Positions 1-9,800 of a DNA stretch of 64,000 nt are shown here, piece by piece. The DNA is from Chitinivorax sp. PXF-14. GTDB lineage: Bacteria > Pseudomonadota > Gammaproteobacteria > Burkholderiales > SCOH01. Under the pieces are notes generated by a model. The model saw only the letters and a program-made list of their open reading frames with translations. It had not been told where the DNA came from and searched no databases. Location: NCBI RefSeq assembly GCF_040812015.1, contig NZ_JBFNXJ010000021.1:1-64000 (forward strand), given 5' to 3'. The position numbers were made by a program, and so were the translations under genes. Position 1 is the stretch's first letter, and each line of letters starts with the position of its first letter.

Positions 1-2
1 GT

Positions 3-653
3 ATGGTTGGTTATCTTGCTGACGTACTACAAGAAGACCCGGAGTTCGCGGACGAATTCGTTGATCGTTTGAAGGTGCTGGAGGATTGTTTGGCCCGCCA
101 TGGAGTAGTTGGCTACTCCGAACCAGCCGAATTACTAGAAGACGCTTGGTTCTCTTGCCAAATGTTCGGCTATTCCGGCCTCCATCATCTTCGGCGTCTT
201 GCTGCGCACGTCGCCTTCAACGAGCCGATTTACGAACCTTCACGGGAGTTGCCTGCTCAAGATCCGATCGTTGATTGCTATTACGCGGCGGTCGGTAATG
301 GAGATATCAGTGACTTGCCATTTCAACACTTGATGCTGCACGGACACTCGGAAGGCTTCTACGTCCCCGTTGATTCCCCTCGGGTAATTGATCCAGGCGA
401 ACTATTCGAGGTCGTGGGTGGCGGAATTGGCTCTGCTATTCGTTTGCTTGCCGAGTGCAAAGCGTTGGCCGCCATACTGGAGCTACCTGAATCAACAGAC
501 CCAGAAGCAAGAGAGGTCTGGGACGCTGCCGACGCTCCGGGTGTTGGGCCAGCAAGGTGGCAACGCTTTGGTATTGAATCATTTAGCTGCATCAAACTCA
601 TTTGGGCGTGCAAAAGGGCAGTTGATACAGGAGCAGCTGTGGTCTTCTGTTGA
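3..653 (+). CDS. Hypothetical protein, unrecognised family
   Basis: I do not recognise this 216-residue protein. It is acidic, has no signal peptide or clear membrane segment, and contains a histidine-bearing stretch (LMLHGHSEGFYVP) near residue 110. It ends in Phe-Cys. The start lies three bases into the window, so an upstream start is possible. Its codons are visibly less GC-rich than those of every neighbouring gene, which suggests recent acquisition. It converges on the end of the pel operon without a clear terminator between them. An immunity-type or cassette-borne protein is possible, but nothing in the sequence proves it. Confidence 0.55.
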   Translation: MVGYLADVLQEDPEFADEFVDRLKVLEDCLARHGVVGYSEPAELLEDAWFSCQMFGYSGLHHLRRLAAHVAFNEPIYEPSRELPAQDPIVDCYYAAVGNGDISDLPFQHLMLHGHSEGFYVPVDSPRVIDPGELFEVVGGGIGSAIRLLAECKALAAILELPESTDPEAREVWDAADAPGVGPARWQRFGIESFSCIKLIWACKRAVDTGAAVVFC

Positions 654-733
654 ACATACGCCTGGTTCTAACCCGGCGTCGAGGGGGTACGTTAAGCGAC
701 CGAACTCTTGTTAACTTCCGGGCCGCACGTCTC

Positions 734-2110
734 TCACCCCCGCTGCAACATGAAGGTCTCGTATTCGAGCGTTTGCAGCTTGCGGTCGAGGAAGGCCATG
801 CCGGTCAGCACCGTGATCAGCACAGCGAGGGCGAAGCCGTAGCCGTAGTAGGCCGGGCCCCAGTGTAGCGAGAGGGCGGTGAGGCCGATGTTGAGCAGCA
901 CGAAGATACCGGTCAGCAGCAGCACGATGCGGCGCTTGTCGAGGTAGAAGAACACGTTGAGCAGGCCGAGCAGTACGACCTGCGTGCTGGCCGACACCAC
1001 GTCGATATACAGCAGCGACTGGTAGAGTTGCGAGGCGCCGAGCAGCCGCAGCAGGGCGGGTGCGGCGACGAAGGTGACGAGTACGGCGATGGTCTGGATC
1101 TTGACGATCTCGAAGATGCCCTGGCGGATGGTGTGCACCATCTCGTCGCGCAGCTGTTCGATCTGCTCCAGGCTGCCGCCCTCGCGCACGGCGTCGTAGA
1201 ACTTGTCGTAGTATTCGACGAAATCGGTCTCCATGCGCACGAGGAACACCGCCATGCCGGGGATGATCGACAGGTAGGCGAGGAAGATCGGCAGGTCGTA
1301 GATCAGTGAGGCGTTGAGTGGGCCGATGATCTGCTGACCGGCGCCGGCGGTGTACCAGAACATGTACTTGTCGATCCACACCCCGAAGTTGTACAGGAAG
1401 CCCACACCCATCAGGCTCAGGTACATGCGGCCCGGCTTGATGAAGTCGAACTCGATGAAGCGGTTGGACGGGTAGGTGCGCAGCGTGAACACCATCATCC
1501 CCGTCAGCAGCACGAACTGGCCCAGCACGAAGCCCAGCAGCAGGCCTTCGAGCCCGAACTGGCGCAGCACCACGGCGGCCAGCACCGAGATCGAGTAGCC
1601 GACGAGGAACAGCCAGAGGATCTGCTTGTACTGCTTCATGCCCGACAGAAAGATCGTCGCGATCCAGATCATGCTGAGGATGATGAAGCCCGACAGCATC
1701 AGCAGCCGGTACACCACGCCCAGCCCGTCGAACAGGAAGACCGCGGCGGCCAGCCCGATCGCCCCGGCCGCGACCATCACCGCGAACAGCGCGCCGATGA
1801 AGTTGGGCAGCACCGTATCGTCGCGCTTCTCGAACAGCCGGTCGGAGATGTAGCGGGTGAACGCCAGTTGCAGGATGCCGGTCAGGATCAGGCTGGCGGC
1901 GATCATGTGGGTGACCGATACCTGGAACTGGGTGATCAGGAAGGTCGGCACCACGATGGCGAGGCTCAGGAAGCCGATCGCCTGCACGCCGAGTATGGAC
2001 AGGATCCACGGCCCTGCGCCGATGATACCGGCGTAGGTGTAGGCCTGGATCAGCCCGAAATAGCTTTCCTTCTTGAGCAGCTTGCGGATTTCAAAACCAA
2101 TGCCGGCCAT
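734..2110 (-). CDS. pelG: PelG, inner-membrane Pel polysaccharide transporter
   Basis: This 458-residue polytopic membrane protein has about twelve hydrophobic segments. It opens with the MAGIGFEIRKLL stretch and the GAGPWILSILG motif typical of PelG. PelG belongs to the MOP flippase superfamily and, with PelD, PelE and PelF, forms the inner-membrane complex that moves the growing Pel chain to the periplasm. It is the last gene of a canonical pelABCDEFG operon read on the minus strand. The intergenic gap to pelF is about 260 bases, larger than other gaps in the operon. The length matches known PelG proteins. Confidence 0.93.
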   Translation of the reverse strand: MAGIGFEIRKLLKKESYFGLIQAYTYAGIIGAGPWILSILGVQAIGFLSLAIVVPTFLITQFQVSVTHMIAASLILTGILQLAFTRYISDRLFEKRDDTVLPNFIGALFAVMVAAGAIGLAAAVFLFDGLGVVYRLLMLSGFIILSMIWIATIFLSGMKQYKQILWLFLVGYSISVLAAVVLRQFGLEGLLLGFVLGQFVLLTGMMVFTLRTYPSNRFIEFDFIKPGRMYLSLMGVGFLYNFGVWIDKYMFWYTAGAGQQIIGPLNASLIYDLPIFLAYLSIIPGMAVFLVRMETDFVEYYDKFYDAVREGGSLEQIEQLRDEMVHTIRQGIFEIVKIQTIAVLVTFVAAPALLRLLGASQLYQSLLYIDVVSASTQVVLLGLLNVFFYLDKRRIVLLLTGIFVLLNIGLTALSLHWGPAYYGYGFALAVLITVLTGMAFLDRKLQTLEYETFMLQRG

Positions 2111-2371
2111 GGGATAAGGGTAGGTGGCGAACGGCCTGAATGATACTCGGCTTTGCCCGGCGCGGCACGGGTCAGACTAGACCGCAGCGCGCCGGCCGCC
2201 TTGGGTTGTGGCGATGGTGCTGGGCGCACGCAGCCCGGCTTGCTGCCGGGGAGGTGGGCTTTCCTGGCGGTCGCCCGCTTTCTGGCGGCCTGCCGGGCAG
2301 CGCCCGTGGCTGTTCGCAGCGCAGGTACCGCACGCTGCCGGGCCCCGCCAGCGACGGCGCGTGAACCGTGC

Positions 2372-3943
2372 TCAGCCCCGCCGTGGACATTGCCCGGCAG
2401 CACCGGGCAGGGACGGTACCGGCAGGCTCAGCGCGCGCTCGTAGACGCTGCGATACTGGCCGAACATCATGTCCTGCGTGTAATAGCGCTCGACACGCTC
2501 GATCGCCGCCTGCGACGCCGCCTGCCAGGCTGCCGGGTCGAGCAGCAACTCGATTGCCGCGTTGGCCAGCGCGAGCGGGTCGGCAATGCCGACGATGCGG
2601 CCGGAGGCGCCGATCGCGCGGTCGGCGTCGTCGAAACCGTAGACCAGCTGGCGGCACGAGCCGACATCGGTGCTGATGGTGGGCACGCCGGCGGCATAGC
2701 CTTCGAGTATCACCAGTGGCAGCGCCTCGGAGATCGAGCTCAGCACCATCAGGCCGATCTTCGGCAGCAGGTCTGGGATTTTCTGGAAGCCCAGGAACTT
2801 GACGTTCTTCTCCAGGCCGAGCGAGATCACGAGGTTCTTGCATTCCTCGGCATACTCGGGCGATTCGTCCTCCGGCCCGGCAATCCAGCCCTCGGCCTGC
2901 GGGATGCGGTTGACCACGGTGCGCATCGCGCGGATGAAGGTCTTGATGTCCTTGATCGGCACCACGCGGCCGATCAGGCACAGGATGGGCGGGGTCTCGG
3001 CCGGGCGCTGTTGCCGCAGCGGCGAGAGCGCCTTCAGGTTGATGCCGTTGGGGATGTTGCGCGTGCGTGCGGGCTCGGCGCCATCCTGGATCTGCCGCTG
3101 CCGGTTGGCCTCGTACAGCGCGATGATGTCGTCCGCCGCGTCGTAGCACAGCTTGCCGAAGGACTCGAACAGCCGCATCCACAGCTGGCGGAAGTAGCTG
3201 ATCTCGGTCGGGTCTTTCTGGAACACGTTGCGGTTGTCGGTGATCCATTCGCTCTGGAACAGGTCGATCTTGCGTTCCTTGGTGTAGATGCCGTGCTCGG
3301 ACAGGATCAGCGGACGCCCACGCCGGCGCTTCAGCAGCGCACCAAGGAAGCCGGCGTAGCCGGTCGAGATGGTGTGGAAGGCGCGCACCTCGGGCAACGA
3401 CTCGGCGATCTGCGCCATGGTCCAGATCGGCTGGTGCATGGCGCGGATGGTCCAGAAGAAATCGACGAAGCTCGGGTCGATCGAGTGTTCGCGGTACTTG
3501 GTCTTGATGAAATCCCACGACGCCTCGCTGAACAGGAAGGTGTCGCGGTCGAGCTTGCCGCCGGGCAGCAGCTCGCGGCTCAGGCGCTCGAAGGCGTTGG
3601 CGCCGTCCGGGGAGGCGTGCGGCGCGCGAAAGTATTCGTGCATCGCCTCGACGTCGCCAAAGGTTGCCGGGTCGCCGCGCTGGCGGCGGATCAGCGGGAT
3701 GTCGATCTGGGTGTGGATGTAGTGGGTTTCGAGATGCACCACATTGGGCGGCAGCTCGTACTTGGGCTGGCCATAGTCCTCGGGCCGGCTGCCGATGAAG
3801 ATCAGCGCGAAGGTGTAGTCGGGAAAGGCGCGGATGATCTGGTTCACCCAGCTCGATACGCCGCCGGAGACGAAGGGGAAGGTGCCTTCGAGCAGCATGG
3901 CGATGTCGGCCGATGCCGCCTTGGGGTAGGGCGCGTGGGTCAT
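2372..3943 (-). CDS. pelF: PelF, cytosolic GT4 glycosyltransferase of Pel synthesis
   Basis: The 523-residue protein carries the PelF N-terminal signature LLEGTFPFVSGGVSSWVNQ (residues about 17-35) and a GT-B type GT4 C-terminal half. That half contains a PPILCLIGRVVPIKDIK segment and an EALPLVILEGYAAG segment with the EX7E-type acidic pair. PelF is thought to polymerise the chain from UDP-linked amino sugars in the cytosol. There is no signal peptide, as expected. The start codon overlaps the stop of pelE (ATGA-type junction at 3940-3943), indicating translational coupling. Length agrees with the family (about 500 residues). Confidence 0.94.
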   Translation of the reverse strand: MTHAPYPKAASADIAMLLEGTFPFVSGGVSSWVNQIIRAFPDYTFALIFIGSRPEDYGQPKYELPPNVVHLETHYIHTQIDIPLIRRQRGDPATFGDVEAMHEYFRAPHASPDGANAFERLSRELLPGGKLDRDTFLFSEASWDFIKTKYREHSIDPSFVDFFWTIRAMHQPIWTMAQIAESLPEVRAFHTISTGYAGFLGALLKRRRGRPLILSEHGIYTKERKIDLFQSEWITDNRNVFQKDPTEISYFRQLWMRLFESFGKLCYDAADDIIALYEANRQRQIQDGAEPARTRNIPNGINLKALSPLRQQRPAETPPILCLIGRVVPIKDIKTFIRAMRTVVNRIPQAEGWIAGPEDESPEYAEECKNLVISLGLEKNVKFLGFQKIPDLLPKIGLMVLSSISEALPLVILEGYAAGVPTISTDVGSCRQLVYGFDDADRAIGASGRIVGIADPLALANAAIELLLDPAAWQAASQAAIERVERYYTQDMMFGQYRSVYERALSLPVPSLPGAAGQCPRRG

Positions 3944-4950
3944 GTGCCAGCCTGCTTGTTGATGCGCCAGAAACGCGTGAGCGTCAGGGTCTTGTCCGAA
4001 TTGTCAAAGGTGGACATCTCCGACAGCAGCCGCTTCACCTCGGCGAAGTCGCGCTGGGTGTAGGCGATCTCGGCCAGGTAGGGGAGTAGCCGCGTGCGTG
4101 GAAAGCCAAGGTCGATGGCATTGCGGAACGCGAACACCGCCGCCTGCACCTGGCCCAGCGCGGTGATCAGCTTGCCCTGCAGCACCCACATGCCGGCGTC
4201 GCCGGGCACGAGTTCGAGCGCCATCACGGTGTAATCCATCGATTGTTCGAGCGCGTGCTTGCGCACGTCGCCCTGCACCAGGCCCTGGTAGATCAGCTCC
4301 CAGTAGAGCTCGGCCAGGTGGCGCACGGCGGCATGGCGCTGAGCCTCGGTCTGCTCGCCGGCGATCGCCGCGAGTTCGAGCGTGATCTTCTGGTTGATGG
4401 CCTTCTCGCGCTGATCGAGCATGCCGTAGGCGACGAGCCGGATGTCGTCCGACGGGTCGGACAGCATCTCGCGCAGCAGCGGGCTGGCGTCGCGGCTCGG
4501 CATCTGCTGGATCGCCATCAGCGCCTTCATGCGTGATTCGAGGCTGGCGCCGGTATCCTGCAGCCGTGCGCGCAGGCCGCCCTGGCCGTAGCTGACCTTC
4601 ACGTTGCCGCTCAGGTTGTTGTACTCGGGCACGCTGATGTTGCGAAACGGCGTGTTTAGCCGCAGTCGTGGCAGGTAGGAGGCCACCAGCACGCCGACGA
4701 ACAGCCCGATCAGCCCCATGAACGGGATGAAGAAGCTGAACGCGAACAGGAAGGCCAGCGCCCAGCGGCGTGGCCGCTGGTAGTGGGACGGCATCAATAT
4801 CCACACGAACAGCGCGAGGCAGGCGCTGGCTGCCGCGTGCAGACTCAGGAAGGCAAGCAGCAACAGCCCCGGCGGCTGATCGCTGAACAGCACGGCGAGC
4901 GCGCCGGATTCCAGCATCACCGCGGTCGAGGCGAACTTGAGGTTGATCAT
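3940..4950 (-). CDS. pelE: PelE, membrane/TPR subunit of the Pel synthase complex
   Basis: I place the start at the ATG at 4950 (MINLKFAST), one base beyond the pelD stop, rather than at a longer start inside pelD; this gives 336 residues. The N-terminal third has two or three hydrophobic segments (about residues 12-45 and 60-90). The remainder is helical with TPR-like repeats (for example YWELIYQGLVQGDVRKHALE and WVLQGKLITALGQVQAAVFA). PelE is the least conserved member of the PelDEFG complex, and it is assigned here from position, membrane topology and length as much as from sequence. It overlaps pelF by four bases. Confidence 0.85.
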   Translation of the reverse strand: MINLKFASTAVMLESGALAVLFSDQPPGLLLLAFLSLHAAASACLALFVWILMPSHYQRPRRWALAFLFAFSFFIPFMGLIGLFVGVLVASYLPRLRLNTPFRNISVPEYNNLSGNVKVSYGQGGLRARLQDTGASLESRMKALMAIQQMPSRDASPLLREMLSDPSDDIRLVAYGMLDQREKAINQKITLELAAIAGEQTEAQRHAAVRHLAELYWELIYQGLVQGDVRKHALEQSMDYTVMALELVPGDAGMWVLQGKLITALGQVQAAVFAFRNAIDLGFPRTRLLPYLAEIAYTQRDFAEVKRLLSEMSTFDNSDKTLTLTRFWRINKQAGT

Positions 4951-4951
4951 G

Positions 4952-6295
4952 TCAGAGCCCCAGGCTGTTGCGGCAGCGCGCGACCAGATCCTGCACCAAG
5001 AGCGGCGCGGAGCCAATGCCTACGCTGGTGCTGTAGGGGCGGATGCGGCAATCGTGGAAGTTGCCGCCGAACTGGTCCTGCAGCGAATGCTCGATGCGCG
5101 CGAGATAGCCCTCGGCTGCCGTCTGGCCGGACAGCGGCATGAGCGTGAGCATGATGCGCGTGCCGGCCTCCTCGATCTCCCAGGTGAGGTCGAGGCCGCG
5201 CTGCATGCGCTTGACCATCATGTACATGTCCTGCTGCTTCGGGTGCGGGCTGAACGCCAGCGCCACGATGTAACTCGCCACGCCGGTATCGCGCTCGATG
5301 CGCCCGAGCTTGAGCACTTCCTCGGCGAACATCGGCGGGCAATCGGGCAGCACCTCGCGGATTGGCATGGCGGCCTCGGCGGCGATCATGTGATCGACGT
5401 AGTAGGCGAGCAGCACGGCCAACGTCTGCAGCGTTTCGTCGTTGAGCGCGAAGAAGGGCATCTTCTCGACGACCAGCACGCCCAGTGTCTGGCCAAAGCT
5501 GTTGTGAATCGGCGCCACCACGAGGTAGCGGCTCGCATGCGCGCCGTCGATCTCGTCGATTTCGGCCACATGGCTCATCGCATTGGTGCTTAGCGCGTGG
5601 CGCAGCAGCGGGTCGTCGGCGGCGAGCTCGCCGATCGAGCCGACGCTGGCGACCGCTGCCGGCTCGACCTGGCGGCGCTTCACGCGGTAGATCGCGGCGG
5701 CCTCCATCTGGCAGAACTGGGTGAGGAAGTCGAGAAACGGCTGCGCCCCGAGCAGCTCGCCCGGCACATGTTCGAGCGACAGGATGAAGTCGCGCAGGCG
5801 GATCAGCGCGTCGCGCAGCGTCGCCGGCTTGCTGATCAGGTTCTGTTCGAGCCGGTCATGCGACAGCCTGAGCAGGTAGAGGCGATAGGTGATCTCTTCC
5901 AACCGGTGATCGAGATAGCCATTGAGCTCCTCGATGCGCCGGAGCTTGGTGCGCCACAGGCCGGCATACTCGCCGCAGAGCATGGTCACGAGCAGGCCGC
6001 CGAGGAAGAACAGGCGCGGGAAATCGGTCTCTGCCGTGTAGCCGAGCCGTAGCGCGACGAGCCACGCCAGCAGCAGGATGAAGGCGGAGCCGACGCCCGG
6101 CAGGGTGCCGTAGCGCAGCGACAGCAACACCGGCGAGAGCCACAGCCAGGGAAAGCCGGCCTGGGTCAGCAGCGGGTCGTGCGCATCGACGGTAAAGCCG
6201 GCCAGCAGCGCGAGCAAGGTGAGGCCGATGGCTTCGGCCCAGATCCAGGCCGGGCGCGGCTTGGGCAGAATGATTCTGAGCAGCTGCGATTTCAC
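4952..6295 (-). CDS. pelD: PelD, c-di-GMP receptor of the Pel machinery
   Basis: The 447-residue protein has four hydrophobic segments in the first 110 residues, a short coiled coil, a GAF-like domain (about 155-310) and a degenerate GGDEF domain (about 320-447). The c-di-GMP inhibitory-site motif RGLD is intact at residues 366-369, followed by Arg400. These match in spacing the RxxD and second arginine that bind c-di-GMP in Pseudomonas PelD. No active GGDEF signature is present, so it should be a receptor and not a cyclase. The start is a GTG (CAC at 6293-6295) whose G is shared with the pelC stop codon, giving a TAGTG junction. Confidence 0.95.
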   Translation of the reverse strand: MKSQLLRIILPKPRPAWIWAEAIGLTLLALLAGFTVDAHDPLLTQAGFPWLWLSPVLLSLRYGTLPGVGSAFILLLAWLVALRLGYTAETDFPRLFFLGGLLVTMLCGEYAGLWRTKLRRIEELNGYLDHRLEEITYRLYLLRLSHDRLEQNLISKPATLRDALIRLRDFILSLEHVPGELLGAQPFLDFLTQFCQMEAAAIYRVKRRQVEPAAVASVGSIGELAADDPLLRHALSTNAMSHVAEIDEIDGAHASRYLVVAPIHNSFGQTLGVLVVEKMPFFALNDETLQTLAVLLAYYVDHMIAAEAAMPIREVLPDCPPMFAEEVLKLGRIERDTGVASYIVALAFSPHPKQQDMYMMVKRMQRGLDLTWEIEEAGTRIMLTLMPLSGQTAAEGYLARIEHSLQDQFGGNFHDCRIRPYSTSVGIGSAPLLVQDLVARCRNSLGL

Positions 6296-6825
6296 TACAG
6301 GCCGGCACCGTTGATCAGTGTTTGCAACAGCTTCTGCGCCACGCCGGACAGCGATTCACGGCTCCAGCCAGTCTTGCCGCCGCTGCCGCTCCAGACGACC
6401 TGGCCCGAGGGCAGGTCGATCACCTGCAGCGTCATGCCCACGGCCGGCTCGCCATCCACGCCGACCTTGTAGCGCCATTCCGACACGCTGCCGGTGACGG
6501 CGTAGCGCGCACCCTGGTCGCCGGCCCATTTGCGGGCGTCGTCGAGCACCTTGCGCTCGGCGGCGTCGAGCAGCGTTTCCGTCTTCAGTTGCGAGGGGTA
6601 GTGCACGAGTGCCGAAACGCCGGCCGATTGCAGCAGCGACTCGGTGATGGCCTCGGCGCGCAGCCCGGCCTGTGGCGTCTCGGTGTGGTTGAGAATGGGC
6701 AGCAGCACCCATTTGGCGGACTTGTCGAGCGGGGCGGCGGGACGGGCGGTCTGCACCGTCGAGCAGCCAGCCAGCGCCCCTGCGAGCAGCAGGGCGCCAA
6801 GTAGCGTGGGGCGGAGTCGATTCAT
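6295..6825 (-). CDS. pelC: PelC, outer-membrane lipoprotein of Pel export
   Basis: The start at 6825 gives a 176-residue lipoprotein: a positively charged N-terminus, a short hydrophobic core and the lipobox LAGC at about residues 18-21. An AAGGA ribosome-binding site lies just upstream; a longer in-frame start lacks this support. PelC forms a ring on the periplasmic face of the outer membrane that funnels cationic Pel towards the PelB pore. It lies between pelB and pelD, and its stop codon overlaps the pelD GTG start. Confidence 0.93.
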   Translation of the reverse strand: MNRLRPTLLGALLLAGALAGCSTVQTARPAAPLDKSAKWVLLPILNHTETPQAGLRAEAITESLLQSAGVSALVHYPSQLKTETLLDAAERKVLDDARKWAGDQGARYAVTGSVSEWRYKVGVDGEPAVGMTLQVIDLPSGQVVWSGSGGKTGWSRESLSGVAQKLLQTLINGAGL

Positions 6826-6869
6826 GGTGGTCCTTGGTGTCACGTGATTGCGTATTCTTGTTGCGGCGG

Positions 6870-9800
6870 TCAATAGGCCAGCCAGTAGTGCAGTCCCAGC
6901 GCGCCGCTGTCGGCGGTCGGCCCGCTGCCGCCATGGCTGTTGCGTGCGAAGACGGCGAGATGGTCGTGCCCGAGCACGCTGCCGGCCATGCCGAGCAGCC
7001 AGTTGTAGCCTCGGCCGGCCTGCGGGCTGTGGTTCAGCCCGATGTCGGCGATGGGCCGCCAGCCCCGAGTATAGTCGTTCAGGTAAGCCTGGCCGAAGCC
7101 GATGTTGAGGCCGACGGCGCTGCTGTCGTCGGGCAGCAGCCGTGGCGTGTCGGTCTCCGGGTCGGCCGGCGCGGCGTCGAACTGCTGCGTATAGCGGTTG
7201 TGGTAGCCCGATAGCCGTATGCTGACGTCGGGATACTCGGTGCGCAGCCGGTGGCCGATCTCCCAGTTCAGTTGCTGCCCGCGGCCCAGCCCCGGGCCGC
7301 TCTGCAGGCGGTAGCGGTGCCAGCCCAGGCCGATGCTCGCGTAATCGAGCCGGTTGGGGCTCAGGCGCAGCGTGGCTTCGGCGCTGTCTCGCATGGCGAG
7401 CAGCTGCATCAGGTCGCTGTCGCTGGCCTGCTGGCGGCGGCCCAGGCTCAGGCCGAGGCTGAGCTCGCGCGATAAGGTCTGCTGGCGTTCGAGCCTGAGC
7501 GAGGTGTAGCTGTCGAGATTCTGCTCTCGCGCCAGGCTCAGCACGGTCTGGCCGTGCGCATCGGTCAGTGTGAGGTCGAGCTTGGCCTGACGCTCGCGCG
7601 ACGGGAACTGCCGGCTGAGATCGGGCAGACGCCCATCGGCCGCCGACAGATCCTGGCGCAGGCTGTCGCCGCGTGTGGACTGGCTGGCCTCGCCAAGTTC
7701 GAGGCTGAGCCTGAGCGCTGGCGTGACGTTCGTTTCGTAACGCATCTCGACCGAGTGCTGCACCAGCCCCGATTGCCGCCTGTTTTCGTAGCCCAGGCCC
7801 ACACGCGGCGCGGCCTGCAGTGCCAGCTCGTCGAGCTGCTGCTGGGCCTGGTCGTCGCGCTCGTTGCTGGACATCGTGTCGAAGGCCAGTGCTTGCGCCT
7901 CGCCCAGGCGGCCTAGCTGGCGTAGCGCCTCGATATGGTCGCGAACCGGCAAGGCCTCTGCGCGTGCCGCCAGCAGCCGGTCGAGCGCTGGCAGATCCTG
8001 CGCCTGCAGCGCGAGTGACAGCGCCGCCCAGTCGGGTTGTGCAAGATGCGTCGCATAGCGCTTCCAGAGCCAGCCCCGGGCGGCTTCCTCGCTGTCGGTG
8101 GAGAGCTGCCAGGACAGCACCAGTTCATTGGCCTGGGCGGCTACCGCGTCGTCGCCGCGCGCCCAGTCCTGGCGCAACAGCTGCCGCAGCAGCGGCGCGA
8201 CTGTGTCGGCCGGGGCAAACTGCAGCGCCAGCCTTGCCTGGGCGAGCATGGCCTGGGGCTGGTCCGGCGGCTGCGGCTGGCGCAGCGCTGCCCACGCGTG
8301 GCGGCGGATGCGCCAGGCGATGTCGGGCTGCTGCGCCTGTTCGAGCGCATCGGCATAGCCCATGAGCCAGAGATAGTCGCTGGCGTGTCGGGCCAGCCCG
8401 CGGCGGAAGTAGGGCAGCGCCTGTTCGGGCTGGTTCAGCGCCAGGTAGCCGCTCGCATAGACGTCCCAGTACTGCGGCGCGCCCTCGGCGACCGCCCGCC
8501 ATTGCTGCAGCGCCTGCGCCAGGTCTTGCTGCGCGTGCTGGTCGATCAGCAGCCACAAGAGGTTGATGCGCGCGCCGTTGTCGCCGGGGGCGGTGGCCAC
8601 CGCCTGGCGGGCATCCTGCACGGCAGGTTCGGCTTGGCCCAGTTGCAGGTGGTATTGCGAGCGCAACAGCCAGAAATTGACCTCGCTGCCGAGCCGCCGC
8701 AGGTCGTCTGCGGTCAGTGTGTCGAGCACGGGCTTCAGTCTGATCCAGGCGGCCTGCCGGCTGCGCAGCGCCATCAACGACAGCAGAAAGCGCGGCTCGC
8801 GGTATTGCTGCCAGCCTTGTTCTGCGACTTGTGCGGCCTCGTCGGGTGCGCTGTCCTGCAGCAGCAGATAGAGCCGTTCGAGCTCCACGGGCTGCTGTTT
8901 GCCCTGGCGCAGCAGGGTGCGGTAGGCCGAGATGCCGGTGCGGTCCTGCTGCGCCTGCCAGGCGAGCTCGCCGAGGGTATGCCAGTAATCGATGTCTTCG
9001 TCGCGCGCGCGGGTTTGCGCCGAGCGCAAGGTCTCGTAAGCCTGCTGTACATCGCCACGCAGGTATTGCAGCGTCGCCAGCTTCAGTGCGTACTGCGGCG
9101 CAGGGCCGTAGTCGCGGATCAGGGTCTGCAGCGTCGTGCCGGCGGCGGGCTCGTCGCCGGCGCGCTGGTACATTTCGCCAGCCAGCTCCAGCAACAGCGG
9201 CTGGGGTTGGCGCTGGTACTGCTGCACGAGATAGGCCGCGCCTTCACGTGGCTCGGCGATCTTTTCGTACAGCGCGGCGAGGTCGCGCCACTGGGCATCG
9301 CTGAGCCGCTCGGTGGCCGCGCGGTGCTTCTGCGCGAGCAGCAGCGCGCGGTTGTCGTTGAGGCCCGGCGCCAGGCGCAGCAGTGCCTGCCAGGCCTCCT
9401 GGCTGCCGCCGCGCTCGGCGATCACCGTCCAGTGCTCGATCGCCAGTTCGGGATGGCCCGACCATTCGAGCGCCTGGGCCAGACGCTTGCGCCAGTTCAG
9501 GTCTCCCGGCAACAGTTGCACGGCGCGCTGCGCCACCGCGACCGCATCGTCGAGCTTGCGGCTGGCGACGAACACCTCGTAGCCGAGCCGGTAGGCCTCT
9601 TCGTCGAACGCGCGTTGCGGCGACCGGCCCGGCTCGTAGTCGACGGTCAGCCAGCGCAGCCCGCCCTCCAGCTGCGCCAGCTCATGCGCCGGCAGCTGCT
9701 CGCGCAGCCAGCTCATCTGCAGCAGCCGACGTGCGAATTGGGCCGCCAGGTCGAGCTGGTTGGCCGAGCGCGCGAGTGCGATCAGGTATTTGAGCGTGTC

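Noticed and set aside
660-716. Integron attC-like site after the first gene (CTAACCCGGCGTCGAGG followed by GTTAAGC)
   Set aside because: The two core-like boxes are only about 32 bases apart, the left box does not fit RYYYAAC, and no matching complementary arm is present, so a foldable attC cannot be formed.
2153-4063. Long plus-strand open frame of 636 codons opposite pelF
   Set aside because: It is the antisense shadow of pelF and pelG in a high-GC region; the minus-strand products have clear families.
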